64,000 bases of DNA from Aquipuribacter sp. SD81 (GTDB taxonomy: Bacteria > Actinomycetota > Actinomycetes > Actinomycetales > JBBAYJ01): positions 1 to 64,000 of the forward strand of contig NZ_JBBAYJ010000023.1 in NCBI RefSeq assembly GCF_037153975.1, given 5' to 3'. A program made the translations under genes and the position numbers. Shown here one piece after another: positions 23,950-32,253 of the stretch (position 1 is its first letter; every line of letters begins with the position of its first letter). The notes beneath the pieces were generated by a model, which saw only the letters and a list, made by a program, of their open reading frames with translations, was not told the DNA's origin and ran no database searches.

Positions 23950-24958
23950 TGTTGTCCCCGCCCGGCCCTTCCCCGAGCAGCGCGCTCGCGCGGGCGAGCA
24001 GCGCGACCGCGTCGACCGACCCGGGCGGCAGCCGGTGGGTGGCGGCGTCCACGACCTCGCGTCGCAGCAGCTCGTTGATAGGGGCGTCCCGGCCCAGCAG
24101 CCGGGCCGCGAGCACGACCTCGCCGTTCAGCTGGTCGGCCTCCACCGAGCCGGCGCCGCGCAGCAGGCTCTGCCACGTCGACCCGCCGCCCCGCGTCACG
24201 CCGGGCACCTCGGCGAGCCGCCACGCGTCGGCGACCTCACGGGCCCACGCGTCCTCGTCGACGAGCGGGCGACCCGCCGCGCTCAGCACGTCCTCGCCCT
24301 CGGCGAGAGCGAGGCGGTGCAGCCGGCGGACGGCGTCGCGCTGCTCGCCCTGCAGGCCGGTGCCGGTGAGCGCCTCGACCGCGTTGCCCAGGTTGCTCAG
24401 CAGCTTGCGGTGCTTCCACGCCATGACGTCGTCCCGCACCCGCGTGAGCAGCCCCGCGGCGCTCCACCGCCCGGCGACCTCGGTGTCGACGGCGTCGCTG
24501 CCGGCCGGGTAGCGACCGACGTCGAGCACGGCCGAGGGCCGGATGAAGACCGCCACGTGCCCGGGCTCGGTGTGCAGCGCCGGCAGCGCGACGCACACCC
24601 CGTGCACCGCGCGGTGCCGCCGCAGCGCCAGCGCCTCGTTCGCGACCCCGTTCTGCAGGCACAGCACCGGCAGGTCCGCGGCCCGCAGCGGCAGGGCCTC
24701 CAGCACCGCCTGGGTGTGCTGGCCCTTGACGGCCAGGACGAGCACGTCGCCGTCGTGAAGGTCCAGGTGCGACGGGTCCGCCACGACGGGCAGACGCACG
24801 TGCAGCACGCCGTCGGGCGTCGCCAGCCTCAGGCCGTCCTCCTGCACCGCGCGCGCGTGCGCGCCGCGCGCGACCGCGAGCACGTCCTCGCCCGCGGCCG
24901 CGAGGCGCGCCGCCACCGTCCCGCCCACCGCACCGATGCCGATCAGCACGAACCGCAT
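23936..24958 (-). CDS. 2-dehydropantoate 2-reductase family protein
   Basis: A 340-residue ketopantoate-reductase-like enzyme. An N-terminal Rossmann motif (FVLIGIGAVGGTVAARLAAAG, GxGxxG) binds NADPH. WKHRKLLSNLGNAV carries the catalytic Lys position, and the C-terminal helical domain includes STWQSLLRGAGSVEADQLNGEVV with the Ser and Glu of the substrate site. The family either makes pantoate for CoA or acts on other 2-oxo acids; paralogues outside pan operons, like this one, often have unknown substrates. It lies 13 bp after the DUF1697 gene and may be cotranscribed. Confidence 0.85.
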   Translation of the reverse strand: MRFVLIGIGAVGGTVAARLAAAGEDVLAVARGAHARAVQEDGLRLATPDGVLHVRLPVVADPSHLDLHDGDVLVLAVKGQHTQAVLEALPLRAADLPVLCLQNGVANEALALRRHRAVHGVCVALPALHTEPGHVAVFIRPSAVLDVGRYPAGSDAVDTEVAGRWSAAGLLTRVRDDVMAWKHRKLLSNLGNAVEALTGTGLQGEQRDAVRRLHRLALAEGEDVLSAAGRPLVDEDAWAREVADAWRLAEVPGVTRGGGSTWQSLLRGAGSVEADQLNGEVVLAARLLGRDAPINELLRREVVDAATHRLPPGSVDAVALLARASALLGEGPGGDNSGPR

Positions 24959-24971
24959 GCGCGGCAGGTTG

Positions 24972-25550
24972 TCAGGAGGGCGACCCCGACGCGAGGTCGG
25001 CGAGCGTCGTCACGCTCCGCCAGTTGCGGGCGGTCGCGGTGACGCGCAGCCGCTTCTCCCAGAACGCGTGCGACAGCCGGGCGTTCTGCGTGCCCCGCGG
25101 CATCGCGACGTGCACGTCCCGCCCGGTCACGAGGAAGGGCTCCTCGTAGTCGTCCGGGTCGACCGTCGCGACGAGCCCCGGGTCCGGCACCGCCGCGAGG
25201 AACACGACGGCGTACAGGCGCGGGTCCTCCGGCAGCCCGGGCGCCCCCGCGGTCGCGGCCGCCTCGACGGTCGCGCCGAGCTCGGCCGCGGAGCGCACGA
25301 CGCACGGCGAGACGACGTCGAAGTGCGCCCGCACGAGCGCGGACACCCGCGCGGCCAGGTCGGCCTCGGGCGTCCCGTCGTCGTCGACGAGGACGTTGCC
25401 GCTCTGCAGGTACGTCTCGACGCCCGTGAGGCCCTCGGCGTCCAGCAGCTCGCGCAGCCGCGCCATCGGCACCTTGTTGCGGGCGCCGAGGTTGACCGCC
25501 CGCAGCAGGAGCACCCGCCGTCCCGGCCCCGCGCCCCGGTCGTCGCTCAC
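24972..25550 (-). CDS. DUF1697 domain protein
   Basis: A 192-residue protein: RVLLLRAVNLGARNKVPMARLRELL, TYLQSGNVLVDDD, and later RLSHAFWEKRL-x-VTATARNWRSV match DUF1697 end to end. The function of the family is unknown. GTG at 25550 overlaps the stop of the upstream response regulator (GTGA), so it is translationally coupled to a signalling gene, which is unusual for this family and may be only operon drift. Confidence 0.88.
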   Translation of the reverse strand: MSDDRGAGPGRRVLLLRAVNLGARNKVPMARLRELLDAEGLTGVETYLQSGNVLVDDDGTPEADLAARVSALVRAHFDVVSPCVVRSAAELGATVEAAATAGAPGLPEDPRLYAVVFLAAVPDPGLVATVDPDDYEEPFLVTGRDVHVAMPRGTQNARLSHAFWEKRLRVTATARNWRSVTTLADLASGSPS

Positions 25551-26311
25551 GACGTCCGCCCCGCGTCGTGGACGAGGAGCGCCACCTGCACCCGGTTGTC
25601 CAGCCCGAGGCGGGCGAGCAGCCGTGACACGTACGCCTTGACGGTGGCCGGGCTCATGTAGAGCTCCTCGGCGATCTGGGCGTTCGCAAGGCCGCGGGCC
25701 ACCGCCTCGGCGACGTCCCGCTCCCGCTCGCTCAGCTGCCCGAGGGCGGCGCGCGCCGCCTCCTGCCGGCGGTCGACCCCACCGCCGACGTCGAGCACGG
25801 CCACGTGCCGCAGCAGCCCCCGGGTGACGGACGGGTCGAGGACGGCCTCGCCCTCGGCGACCCGTCGGACGGCCGCGACGATCTCGGCGGGAGGGGTGTC
25901 CTTGAGCAGGAACCCGGCCGCGCCGTCGCGGACCGCCCGCACGACCTGCTCGTCGGCGTCGAAGGTGGTGAGGACGACGACCTCCGGCGCGCGCGGGGAC
26001 CGGCGCAGCGCGGCCAGCGCGGTGAGCCCGTCGACGCGCGGCATGCGGATGTCCATGAGGACGACGTCCGGGCGGTGGCGGGCGACGGCGTCGGGCACCT
26101 CGTCGCCGTCCGTGGCCTCCCCGACGAGCGTGACGCCGTCGGCGCCGCGCAGCACCATCGTCAGCGCGGACCGCACGAGGGGGTCGTCGTCCACGACGAG
26201 GACCCGGACCGGTGCGTCCGGTGCGTCCGGTGCGTCCCGTGCGTCCCGTGCGTCCGGTGCGTCCCGCCCGTCCGGTCCGCTCAGGTGGTCGGCCCGCTCG
26301 TCCCTGCTCAT
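25547..26311 (-). CDS. NarL/FixJ-family response regulator
   Basis: A 254-residue regulator. The receiver domain (VRVLVVDDDPLVRSAL, phosphoacceptor Asp in VVLMDIRMPRVDG, LLKDTPP) is followed by a LuxR-type helix-turn-helix (LSERERDVAEAVARGLANAQIAEELYMSPATVKAYVSRLLARLG). The N-terminus before the receiver carries an unusual 3-residue repeat of DAP/DAR (residues about 15-34), encoded by 9-bp DNA repeats. ATG at 26311 overlaps the kinase stop (ATGA). Partner of the histidine kinase; the divergent ABC transporter is a likely target. Confidence 0.93.
   Translation of the reverse strand: MSRDERADHLSGPDGRDAPDARDARDAPDAPDAPVRVLVVDDDPLVRSALTMVLRGADGVTLVGEATDGDEVPDAVARHRPDVVLMDIRMPRVDGLTALAALRRSPRAPEVVVLTTFDADEQVVRAVRDGAAGFLLKDTPPAEIVAAVRRVAEGEAVLDPSVTRGLLRHVAVLDVGGGVDRRQEAARAALGQLSERERDVAEAVARGLANAQIAEELYMSPATVKAYVSRLLARLGLDNRVQVALLVHDAGRTS
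26214..26268. repeat. 9-bp tandem repeat inside the response regulator gene
   Basis: Units of the form (C)GGTGCGTC(C) repeat about six times, each adding Asp-Ala-Pro or Asp-Ala-Arg before the receiver domain. Frame is preserved for any copy number. Confidence 0.75.
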
Positions 26312-27558
26312 CCGTCCTCCTCGTCCCACGGCAGCCACACGTGCAGCCGGAACACCCCGTCGGCGGCGCCGTGCTCCCAGCGCCCGCCCGCCAGCCGGGC
26401 CCGCTCGGCGAGGCCGACGAGCCCAACCCCCGAGCCCGGTACGTCCCGGGCGGCGTCCGCGGCCCCGGGCCGGAGCGCGTTGCGCACCTGCAGCGACAGG
26501 CCGTCACCGGGGCGGCCGCGGACGCACACGTCGACCGCCCCGCCGCGGCCGTGCTTGCGGGCGTTGGTGAGCCCCTCCTGCAGCACCCGGTACGCCGTCC
26601 GGCTCGTCGTCGGCGGCAGCGGTGCGTCGGGCAGGTCGACCTCCTCGCGCAGCGTGACGCCGGCCGCGCGCGTCTCGGCCAGCAGCGACGGCAGGGCGTC
26701 GAGGGTCGGCTGCGGCCGGGACGTCGACGTGCCGTCGTCGGCGGCGTCGGCACCGGCCTCGCCCGTGCGGAGGACCCCGATGACCTCCCGCAGGTCGACG
26801 AGGGCGCGGTGGGCGTTGTCGCGGATGACGCCGGCGGCGCTCGCCACCTCCTCGGGCGAGGCGTCGCGGCTGTACTCCAGGGCGCCCGCGTGCATGCTGA
26901 CGAGCGAGATCCGGTGCGCGAGCACGTCGTGCATCTCCCGCGCGATCCGGGTGCGCTCACCCTGCCGTGCGGCCTCGGCCGAGCGCTGCTGCTCGGCCTC
27001 GGCACGCTCCGCGCGCTCGCGCAGGGAGGCCACGAGCAGCCGCCGGGCGCGGAGGAACATCCCGAAGCCGAGGACCGCCGCGGTGAGCGCCGCTCCGAAG
27101 CCGAGCACGACGAGCCTCAGCACCCACGGGAAGGTGCCGTCGTCCCACCACCACAGGAAGAGTGCGCCGCCCACGAGGTTCGCCCCGCCGACGAGCAGCG
27201 CCGAGGGCCACCGCCGGTGGATCGCGACCGTCAGCAGCATGACGAGCGCCGCGGAACCCGCGAAGGCCGAGACGGCGGCCGCGAGCGCGGAGACCACCCC
27301 CAGCACGACGGGGAACCGCCGGCGCCACCACAGGGCGACCCACAGCGCGATCCCCACGCCGACGTCCAGCCAGAGCTCCAGCTCCGACGGCCGGCGGAAG
27401 CCGCTGCCCTCCACCGGCGCGCTCGCGACGAGGACCGTGGCGATGGAGCCGAGGCCGACGACCACGAACACGACCGAGTCGACGACCCAGTCGCGCCGGC
27501 TGCGCCGCCCGTCGCGGCGCCCGTCGGCGCTCAGCGCCAGGTGGTCCTCGTCCCGCAC
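26308..27558 (-). CDS. Sensor histidine kinase (HisKA_3 type)
   Basis: A 416-residue kinase with an N-terminal set of four to six membrane helices (residues 25-170) and no large extracytoplasmic domain. The dimerisation/phosphoacceptor helix is RTRIAREMHDVLAHRISLVSMHAGALE (His near 230), and the ATPase domain carries the VLQEGLTNARKHG N box and GSGVGLVGLAERARLAGG. This is the DesK/NarX-like class that pairs with NarL-type regulators. It is the first gene of the kinase-regulator-DUF1697 operon. The stimulus is probably sensed within the membrane. Confidence 0.93.
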   Translation of the reverse strand: MRDEDHLALSADGRRDGRRSRRDWVVDSVVFVVVGLGSIATVLVASAPVEGSGFRRPSELELWLDVGVGIALWVALWWRRRFPVVLGVVSALAAAVSAFAGSAALVMLLTVAIHRRWPSALLVGGANLVGGALFLWWWDDGTFPWVLRLVVLGFGAALTAAVLGFGMFLRARRLLVASLRERAERAEAEQQRSAEAARQGERTRIAREMHDVLAHRISLVSMHAGALEYSRDASPEEVASAAGVIRDNAHRALVDLREVIGVLRTGEAGADAADDGTSTSRPQPTLDALPSLLAETRAAGVTLREEVDLPDAPLPPTTSRTAYRVLQEGLTNARKHGRGGAVDVCVRGRPGDGLSLQVRNALRPGAADAARDVPGSGVGLVGLAERARLAGGRWEHGAADGVFRLHVWLPWDEEDG

Positions 27559-27741
27559 CCGGCCACCCTAGGGACGCACGCCGACCGGCAGCCACGGCCG
27601 GAGGTCGACGCCCACCGGTCCGGAGGTCGATCGGGACGTGGCCGTCCGGACCGGTCCGCGCCCGCAGGCGCATACCGACGGCGCCGCACGGTGGCCCTTC
27701 GGCCGCTGCGGGCGGCGCCGGCCCGCGGCGAGGCTCGACGC

Positions 27742-28461
27742 ATGATCGAAGCGAGCTCACTGACCAGGCGCTACGGCGCGACGACCGTGGTGGACGACGT
27801 GTCGTTCACCTGCCCGCCCGGCACGGTGACCGGGTTCCTCGGCCCCAACGGGGCCGGCAAGTCCACGACGCTGCGCATGGTGTGCGGGCTGTCGACGCCC
27901 GACGCCGGCAGCGCGACCGTCGCCGGCCTGCCCTTCCGCCGCCTGCCGAACCCCGGCCGCGTCGTCGGCGTCATGCTCGACGCGTCGGCCCAGCACGGCG
28001 GCCGCACCGGCCGGGAGACGCTGCGCCTCGCGGCGTCCCTGCTCGACGTGCCCGCGAGCCGCGCCGACGACATGCTCGAGCTCGTCGGCCTCGCCGGCCG
28101 GCCGGCCCGGCAGCGGGTCGGCCGCTACTCCCTCGGCATGCGGCAGCGGCTCGGCATCGGCCTCGCCCTGCTCGGCGACCCCGACGTGCTCGTGCTCGAC
28201 GAGCCCGCCAACGGCCTGGACCCCGACGGCATCCGCTGGATGCGCGGCCTGCTGCGCCGCTTCGCCGACGGCGGCGGGACCGTCCTGCTGTCGTCGCACC
28301 TGCTCGGCGAGGTCGCAGCCGTGGCCGATCGCCTCGTCATCATCGCCGGCGGGCGTGTCCGCGCCGCCGGCGCCACCACCGAGCTGCTCGAGGGGCAGGA
28401 CGACCTCGAGGAGTACTACTTCCGCCTCACGACCGCCGAGCCCGCTGGAGCCGCACGATGA
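27742..28461 (+). CDS. ABC transporter ATP-binding protein
   Basis: A 239-residue ATPase: Walker A GPNGAGKSTT, signature YSLGMRQRLGIGLAL, Walker B VLVLDEPANGLDPDG and the H-loop LSSHLL. This arrangement is typical of drug/lantibiotic-type exporters in the ABC-2 group. It overlaps the permease start (ATGA). The two-component operon is divergent across a 183-bp spacer, the common layout of a self-regulated resistance transporter. Confidence 0.93.
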   Translation: MIEASSLTRRYGATTVVDDVSFTCPPGTVTGFLGPNGAGKSTTLRMVCGLSTPDAGSATVAGLPFRRLPNPGRVVGVMLDASAQHGGRTGRETLRLAASLLDVPASRADDMLELVGLAGRPARQRVGRYSLGMRQRLGIGLALLGDPDVLVLDEPANGLDPDGIRWMRGLLRRFADGGGTVLLSSHLLGEVAAVADRLVIIAGGRVRAAGATTELLEGQDDLEEYYFRLTTAEPAGAAR

Positions 28462-29264
28462 GCACCCACCTCGCCCACGACGTGACCCCCACCCCCGCGC
28501 GCCGCCCCGCCGGCCTGGACGTGGCCCGGCCGTCGACGGTCCGTCTCGTCGCCGTCGAGCTCCGCAAGGCCGTCGACACCACGACCGGACGCTGGCTGCT
28601 CGCGGTCACCGGCGTGCTCGTCGTCGGCGCCCTCGTGCTGGGCGCGCTGTTCCAGCCGGGCGAGGACGACCCGAGCCTGCGGTTCCTCCTCGCGAACGGC
28701 CTGCTCCCCGTCTCCCTTCTCGTGCCCGTGCTCGGCGTGCTCCTCGTGTCGGGGGAGTTCTCCACCCGCAGCGTCCTCACGACGTTCGCGCTCGTGCCGT
28801 CGCGCGGGCGGGTCGTCGCGGCCAAGACGGCCGCCGCGGTGCTGCTCGCCGTCGCCATCGCGCTGCTGGCGGCCCTGCTCGCGGTCGCGGCGGCGGGCGT
28901 CCTCGCCCTGCTCGGCGGCGACGTGGTGTGGACGATGGCGTGGCAGGTGCCGGTCCAGCTGCTCGCGCTCCAGGTCGTCTACGTGCTCGTCGGTGTGGGC
29001 ATCGGCCTGCTGTGCCAGAACACGCCGCTCGCGGTCGTCGTCTACCTCGTCGTGCCGTCGCTGCTCGCCCCGGTCGTGTTCCTCGTGCCGGCGCTGCAGG
29101 ACGTCGGCCCGTGGGTCGACCTCGCGACCGGGACGATGGCGCTGCAGATGGACACCGTGCTGTCCGGGCGGCAGTGGGCGCAGGTGGCGAGCGTCACCGG
29201 CCTCTGGGCCGTCGTGCCGTTCGCGCTGGGCTGGCTGCGGCTGCAGCGGCGCGAGATCGCCTGA
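28458..29264 (+). CDS. ABC transporter permease (ABC-2 type)
   Basis: A 268-residue protein with six membrane segments after a 45-residue cytoplasmic N-terminus (VRLVAVELRKAVDTTTGRWLL). SGEFSTRSVLTTFALVPSRGRVVAAKT is the conserved cytoplasmic loop of this permease class. It forms an exporter with the preceding ATPase; the substrate is unknown. Confidence 0.9.
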   Translation: MSTHLAHDVTPTPARRPAGLDVARPSTVRLVAVELRKAVDTTTGRWLLAVTGVLVVGALVLGALFQPGEDDPSLRFLLANGLLPVSLLVPVLGVLLVSGEFSTRSVLTTFALVPSRGRVVAAKTAAAVLLAVAIALLAALLAVAAAGVLALLGGDVVWTMAWQVPVQLLALQVVYVLVGVGIGLLCQNTPLAVVVYLVVPSLLAPVVFLVPALQDVGPWVDLATGTMALQMDTVLSGRQWAQVASVTGLWAVVPFALGWLRLQRREIA

Positions 29265-29277
29265 GCGACCGCCTGCC

Positions 29278-30156
29278 TCAGACCGGGCGGGGGCGCAGCT
29301 CCGAGGTGCAGCACTTCGGGCCGCCCCCGCCCTTGAGCAGCTCCGACAGGTCCACCGGCACCGGCACGAAGCCGCGGGCGTGCAGCTGGTCGGCGAGCCC
29401 CCTCGCGGCGGCCGGCAGCACGACGTGCCGGCCGTCGCTCACGGAGTTGAGGCCGAGCACGAGCGCGTCGGCCTCGGAGGCGACCACGGCGTCCGGGTAC
29501 AGCCGCTCGAGGACGCGACGGGAGCCGTCGGAGAAGGCGCCGGGGTAGTAAGCGACGGTCGTGTCGTCGAGCGGGAACAGCGCGGTGTCGAGGTGGTAGA
29601 AGCGCGGGTCGACGAGCTCGAGCCCGACCACGGGCCGGCCCGTCCGCTCCTGGACCTCCGCGTGGGCGCTGCGCTCCGTCCGGAAGCCCGTGCCGGCGAG
29701 CACGAGGTCGCCGACGACCGTGAGGTCGCCCTCGCCCTCGTGGACCCCGACCGTCGGCGTGACGGGTCCGAAGCCGTGCGCCTCGAGCCACGCCGCGTGC
29801 GCCGGCGCCTCGCCGGCCCGCTCCGGGTGGGCGAAGCGCGCGCCGACCGCGATCCCGTCGACGACGAAGGCGCCGTTGGCCGCGAACACCATGTCCGGCA
29901 GACCCGGCACGGGGTCGAGCACCTCCACGACGTGGCCGAGCGAGGTGTATGCGTCCTTGAGCGCCGTCCACTGCCGCAGCGCGAGCGCGCGGTCCACCGT
30001 CACGCCCGGCGTCATCCACGCGTTGATCGCGTAGGCGACCTCGAAGTGCACGGGGGCGCACATGAGGAAGCGCCGGCGGACGGCGACCCGCTCGTCGGGG
30101 GCGGTCGCGGGCGACGGGACGGGGAGCGCGGGCTCCCCCGGGAGCAGGGTCGTCAC
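29278..30156 (-). CDS. ddaH: Dimethylarginine dimethylaminohydrolase-like amidinotransferase
   Basis: A 292-residue member of the guanidine-modifying superfamily: LPDMVFAANGAFVVDG, FYHLDTALFPLDD with the catalytic His, and catalytic Cys in KGGGGPKCCTSEL near the C-terminus. It would hydrolyse N-methylated arginines, or another guanidino compound, to citrulline derivatives. The divergent Lrp-type gene gives the same pair as M. tuberculosis Rv2323c/Rv2324, which supports the assignment and suggests arginine-linked control. GTG start at 30156. Arginine deiminase or ornithine-metabolism variants of the fold are alternatives. Confidence 0.85.
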   Translation of the reverse strand: MTTLLPGEPALPVPSPATAPDERVAVRRRFLMCAPVHFEVAYAINAWMTPGVTVDRALALRQWTALKDAYTSLGHVVEVLDPVPGLPDMVFAANGAFVVDGIAVGARFAHPERAGEAPAHAAWLEAHGFGPVTPTVGVHEGEGDLTVVGDLVLAGTGFRTERSAHAEVQERTGRPVVGLELVDPRFYHLDTALFPLDDTTVAYYPGAFSDGSRRVLERLYPDAVVASEADALVLGLNSVSDGRHVVLPAAARGLADQLHARGFVPVPVDLSELLKGGGGPKCCTSELRPRPV

Positions 30157-30257
30157 CCTCGAATTGTCGGCGGGCCGGTGCCGTCAGGTCACTGCGCGAT
30201 CATGCGTCGCCGCGGTTGGTCGTTGCGTGTGAGAGCGGTGAAGCGGAGGATCGTTGC

Positions 30258-30695
30258 GTGGCCCTCGACGACCTCGACGAACGCATCCTCGCGATCCTGC
30301 GCGACGACGGGCGTGCCTCCTTCGCCGCCGTGGGGGCCCGCGTCGGGCTGTCGGCGCCCGCGGTCAAGCGTCGGGTCGACCGGCTCCGCGAGACCGGCGT
30401 CATCACCGGCTTCGCGGCCGTCGTCGACCCGGAGGCCGTGGGGTGGACGACCGAGGCGTACGTCGAGCTGTGGTGCGCGCCGTCGACCACGCCGTCGCAG
30501 GTGCTCGCCGTGGCGGCGCGGCACCCGCAGGTCGTCTCCGCCTGCACGATCAGCGGCGAGGCCGACGCTCTCGTCCACGTGCGCGCGACGAGCGTCCACG
30601 ACTTCGAGCGGGTCCTCGAGCGGATCGGCGCCGACCCGGCCGTCGTGCGGACCAAGAGCGCGATCGTCCTGAGCCGGGGCGTGCAGCGGACGTGA
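30258..30695 (+). CDS. Lrp/AsnC family transcriptional regulator
   Basis: A 145-residue regulator: N-terminal helix-turn-helix (LDDLDERILAILRDDGRASFAAVGARVGLSAPAVKRRVDRL) and a C-terminal RAM/ACT-like ligand domain (residues 65-140). GTG at 30258 follows GCGGAGGA (30243-30250). Divergent from ddaH over a 101-bp spacer, so it probably responds to an amino acid and controls that gene and itself. Confidence 0.92.
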   Translation: MALDDLDERILAILRDDGRASFAAVGARVGLSAPAVKRRVDRLRETGVITGFAAVVDPEAVGWTTEAYVELWCAPSTTPSQVLAVAARHPQVVSACTISGEADALVHVRATSVHDFERVLERIGADPAVVRTKSAIVLSRGVQRT

Positions 30696-30699
30696 GCCC

Positions 30700-31263
30700 T
30701 CAGGCGGCCGGCCGCTCCGCGCGCCGTCGCTGCCGGACGCCGTCCTGCGCCTCGTGCCAGTCTGCGACCCACGACGGCAGCGGGCGCGGGGCGGCGCCCC
30801 CGTGCCCGGTGGCCGCGAGCAGCTCCTCGGTCGGCACCCGGCCGCCGCCGCGGCGCAGGAAGAGGGCCCGGACGACGGCCTCGGCGACCACCTCGCCCGC
30901 GCCGTCGTGGCCGCGGCGGAACACCTGCTCCAGCAGGACGGACCGCTCGTCCCAGCCGAGGGTCCGCGTGGTGACGGTGTACGGCTGCCCGAGGCGCAGC
31001 TCGCGGTGGAAGGCGATGGTCTCGGCAGTGACGACGGGGTACCAGCCCTCCCGGCGCAGCACCGGCGACGTCCCGGAGCGCAGGACGAGGTCGGTGCGCG
31101 CGAGGTCGAGCACCGTGAGGTAGCGGCCGTTGTTCACGTGCCCGAGCGCGTCGAGGTCGCCGGGTGCGACGCGGAAGCGGGTCACGCACTCCCCGAGCAG
31201 GTCGACCCGGGGCCGGCGCCGGGCGGTGAGCGTGAGCACGAGCAGTCGGAGCCACAGGTTCAC
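30700..31263 (-). CDS. Acyl-CoA thioesterase (hot-dog fold)
   Basis: A 187-residue protein. FRVAPGDLDALGHVNNGRYLTVLDLARTDLV is the 4HBT hot-dog core with Asp and the GHVNNG-x-Y motif. A middle REGWYPVVTAETIAFHRELRLG and a basic C-terminus follow. The family resembles actinobacterial and eukaryotic THEM6-like thioesterases. GTG at 31263 with GGAGGT 8 nt upstream. Divergent from an HxlR regulator, whose operators lie in the shared spacer, so HxlR probably controls it. Confidence 0.85.
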   Translation of the reverse strand: MNLWLRLLVLTLTARRRPRVDLLGECVTRFRVAPGDLDALGHVNNGRYLTVLDLARTDLVLRSGTSPVLRREGWYPVVTAETIAFHRELRLGQPYTVTTRTLGWDERSVLLEQVFRRGHDGAGEVVAEAVVRALFLRRGGGRVPTEELLAATGHGGAAPRPLPSWVADWHEAQDGVRQRRRAERPAA

Positions 31264-31278
31264 GTCGTACCTCCGCAG

Positions 31279-31339
31279 CTGGGTCCGGTGACCGGACCCA
31301 GGGTCGTGGCCGTTGCTGGGTCTGTCAAGCGGACCTAGC
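31279..31339. promoter_or_regulatory. Paired HxlR-type operators
   Basis: Site 1: CTGGGTCCGG (31279-31288), TGA, CCGGACCCAG (31292-31301), a perfect 10-bp inverted repeat. Site 2: GCTGGGTC (31315-31322) and GACCTAGC (31332-31339), one mismatch. Both use the GGGTC/GACC half-site and fill the spacer between the thioesterase and HxlR genes. Confidence 0.75.
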
Positions 31340-31347
31340 ATGGCCGC

Positions 31348-31917
31348 GTGAGCGAGGTGACGGGCCCGGCGGCGGCGGGAGCGGTGCCCGCCCTGGAGTG
31401 GACGACCGAGGGCTGCACCGTGGAGGCGGCGCTCGACGTGGTCGGCGACCGCGCCACGTTCATGGTCGTCCGCGAGGTGGGGTGCGGGGTCCGGCGCTTC
31501 GCCGACATGCAGCGCCGCACGGGGCTCCCGCGCGACGTGCTCGCCCGGCGGCTCGCGCGCATGGTCGACGACGGGCTGCTGCGTCGTGTCCCCTACCGCG
31601 AGCCCGGGCGGCGCGCGCGCGAGGAGTACCGGTTCACCGACAAGGGGTTCGACCTGTACCCGGTCGTCGTCGCGCTGTGGCGGTGGGGGAGCCGCTGGAC
31701 CGGCGACGCCGGCGCGGTCCAGCCGCCGATCGAGTTCGCGCACCGGGGGTGCGGCGAGCTCGTCCACGCGGAGGTCCGCTGCGCGGCCGGGCACGAGGTG
31801 AGGGAGCCGCGCGACGTGCTCCCCCGGCCGGGGCCGGGCGCCGTCCGGGCGGTGTCCGAGCCTCCGGACGGACCTGTGGACGGACCTGTGGAAGAACGGC
31901 GCCGCGCCCGCCGTTGA
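31348..31917 (+). CDS. HxlR-family transcriptional regulator
   Basis: A 189-residue winged-helix protein: TVEAALDVVGDRATFMVVREVGCGVRRFADMQRRTGLPRDVLARRLARMVDDGLLRRVPY is the HxlR core, which often reports redox or electrophile stress. Residues 125-189 form a C-terminal extension with three Cys (RGCGELVHAEVRCAAGHEV) that could be a small zinc ribbon or a thiol sensor; the motif C-x13-C-x-x-GH is suggestive only. GTG at 31348. It probably binds the two palindromes just upstream. Confidence 0.88.
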   Translation: MSEVTGPAAAGAVPALEWTTEGCTVEAALDVVGDRATFMVVREVGCGVRRFADMQRRTGLPRDVLARRLARMVDDGLLRRVPYREPGRRAREEYRFTDKGFDLYPVVVALWRWGSRWTGDAGAVQPPIEFAHRGCGELVHAEVRCAAGHEVREPRDVLPRPGPGAVRAVSEPPDGPVDGPVEERRRARR

Positions 31918-31924
31918 GCCGCTC

Positions 31925-32245
31925 GTGAACTTCCTGGTGGACACGCACAGCCTCGTCGCCCGCGGCCGCCTCTACCTCGCGGCCGGTGACCCCGCGGGGG
32001 CGGCCCGCCTCCTCGCGCAGGCCGCCGAGGCGGCTCCTCGCGACCGCGCGGTCGCGACGGACCTCGCCCGCGCCTACTTCGACTCCGCGCAGCTCGGCCG
32101 CGCCGAGCAGGCCTTCCGCACCCTCGTCGACCTCGACCCGACCGACGCGTGGGCACGCCGCGGCCTGGCCCGGACGCTGCGCCGGCTGTCCCGCGCCGAC
32201 GAGGCCGCCGGGCACGACCGGGTCGCGGCGGCGCTCGAGGGCTGA
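31925..32245 (+). CDS. Small TPR-repeat protein
   Basis: A 106-residue protein with two to three tetratricopeptide-like helical hairpins: ARGRLYLAAGDPAGAARLLAQAAEAAPRDR and DLARAYFDSAQLGRAEQAFRTLVDLDPTDAWARRGLA. Such small TPR proteins act as protein-interaction scaffolds; the partner is unknown. It follows HxlR by 7 bp and is probably cotranscribed. Confidence 0.8.
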   Translation: MNFLVDTHSLVARGRLYLAAGDPAGAARLLAQAAEAAPRDRAVATDLARAYFDSAQLGRAEQAFRTLVDLDPTDAWARRGLARTLRRLSRADEAAGHDRVAAALEG

Positions 32246-32253
32246 CCCGCGGC

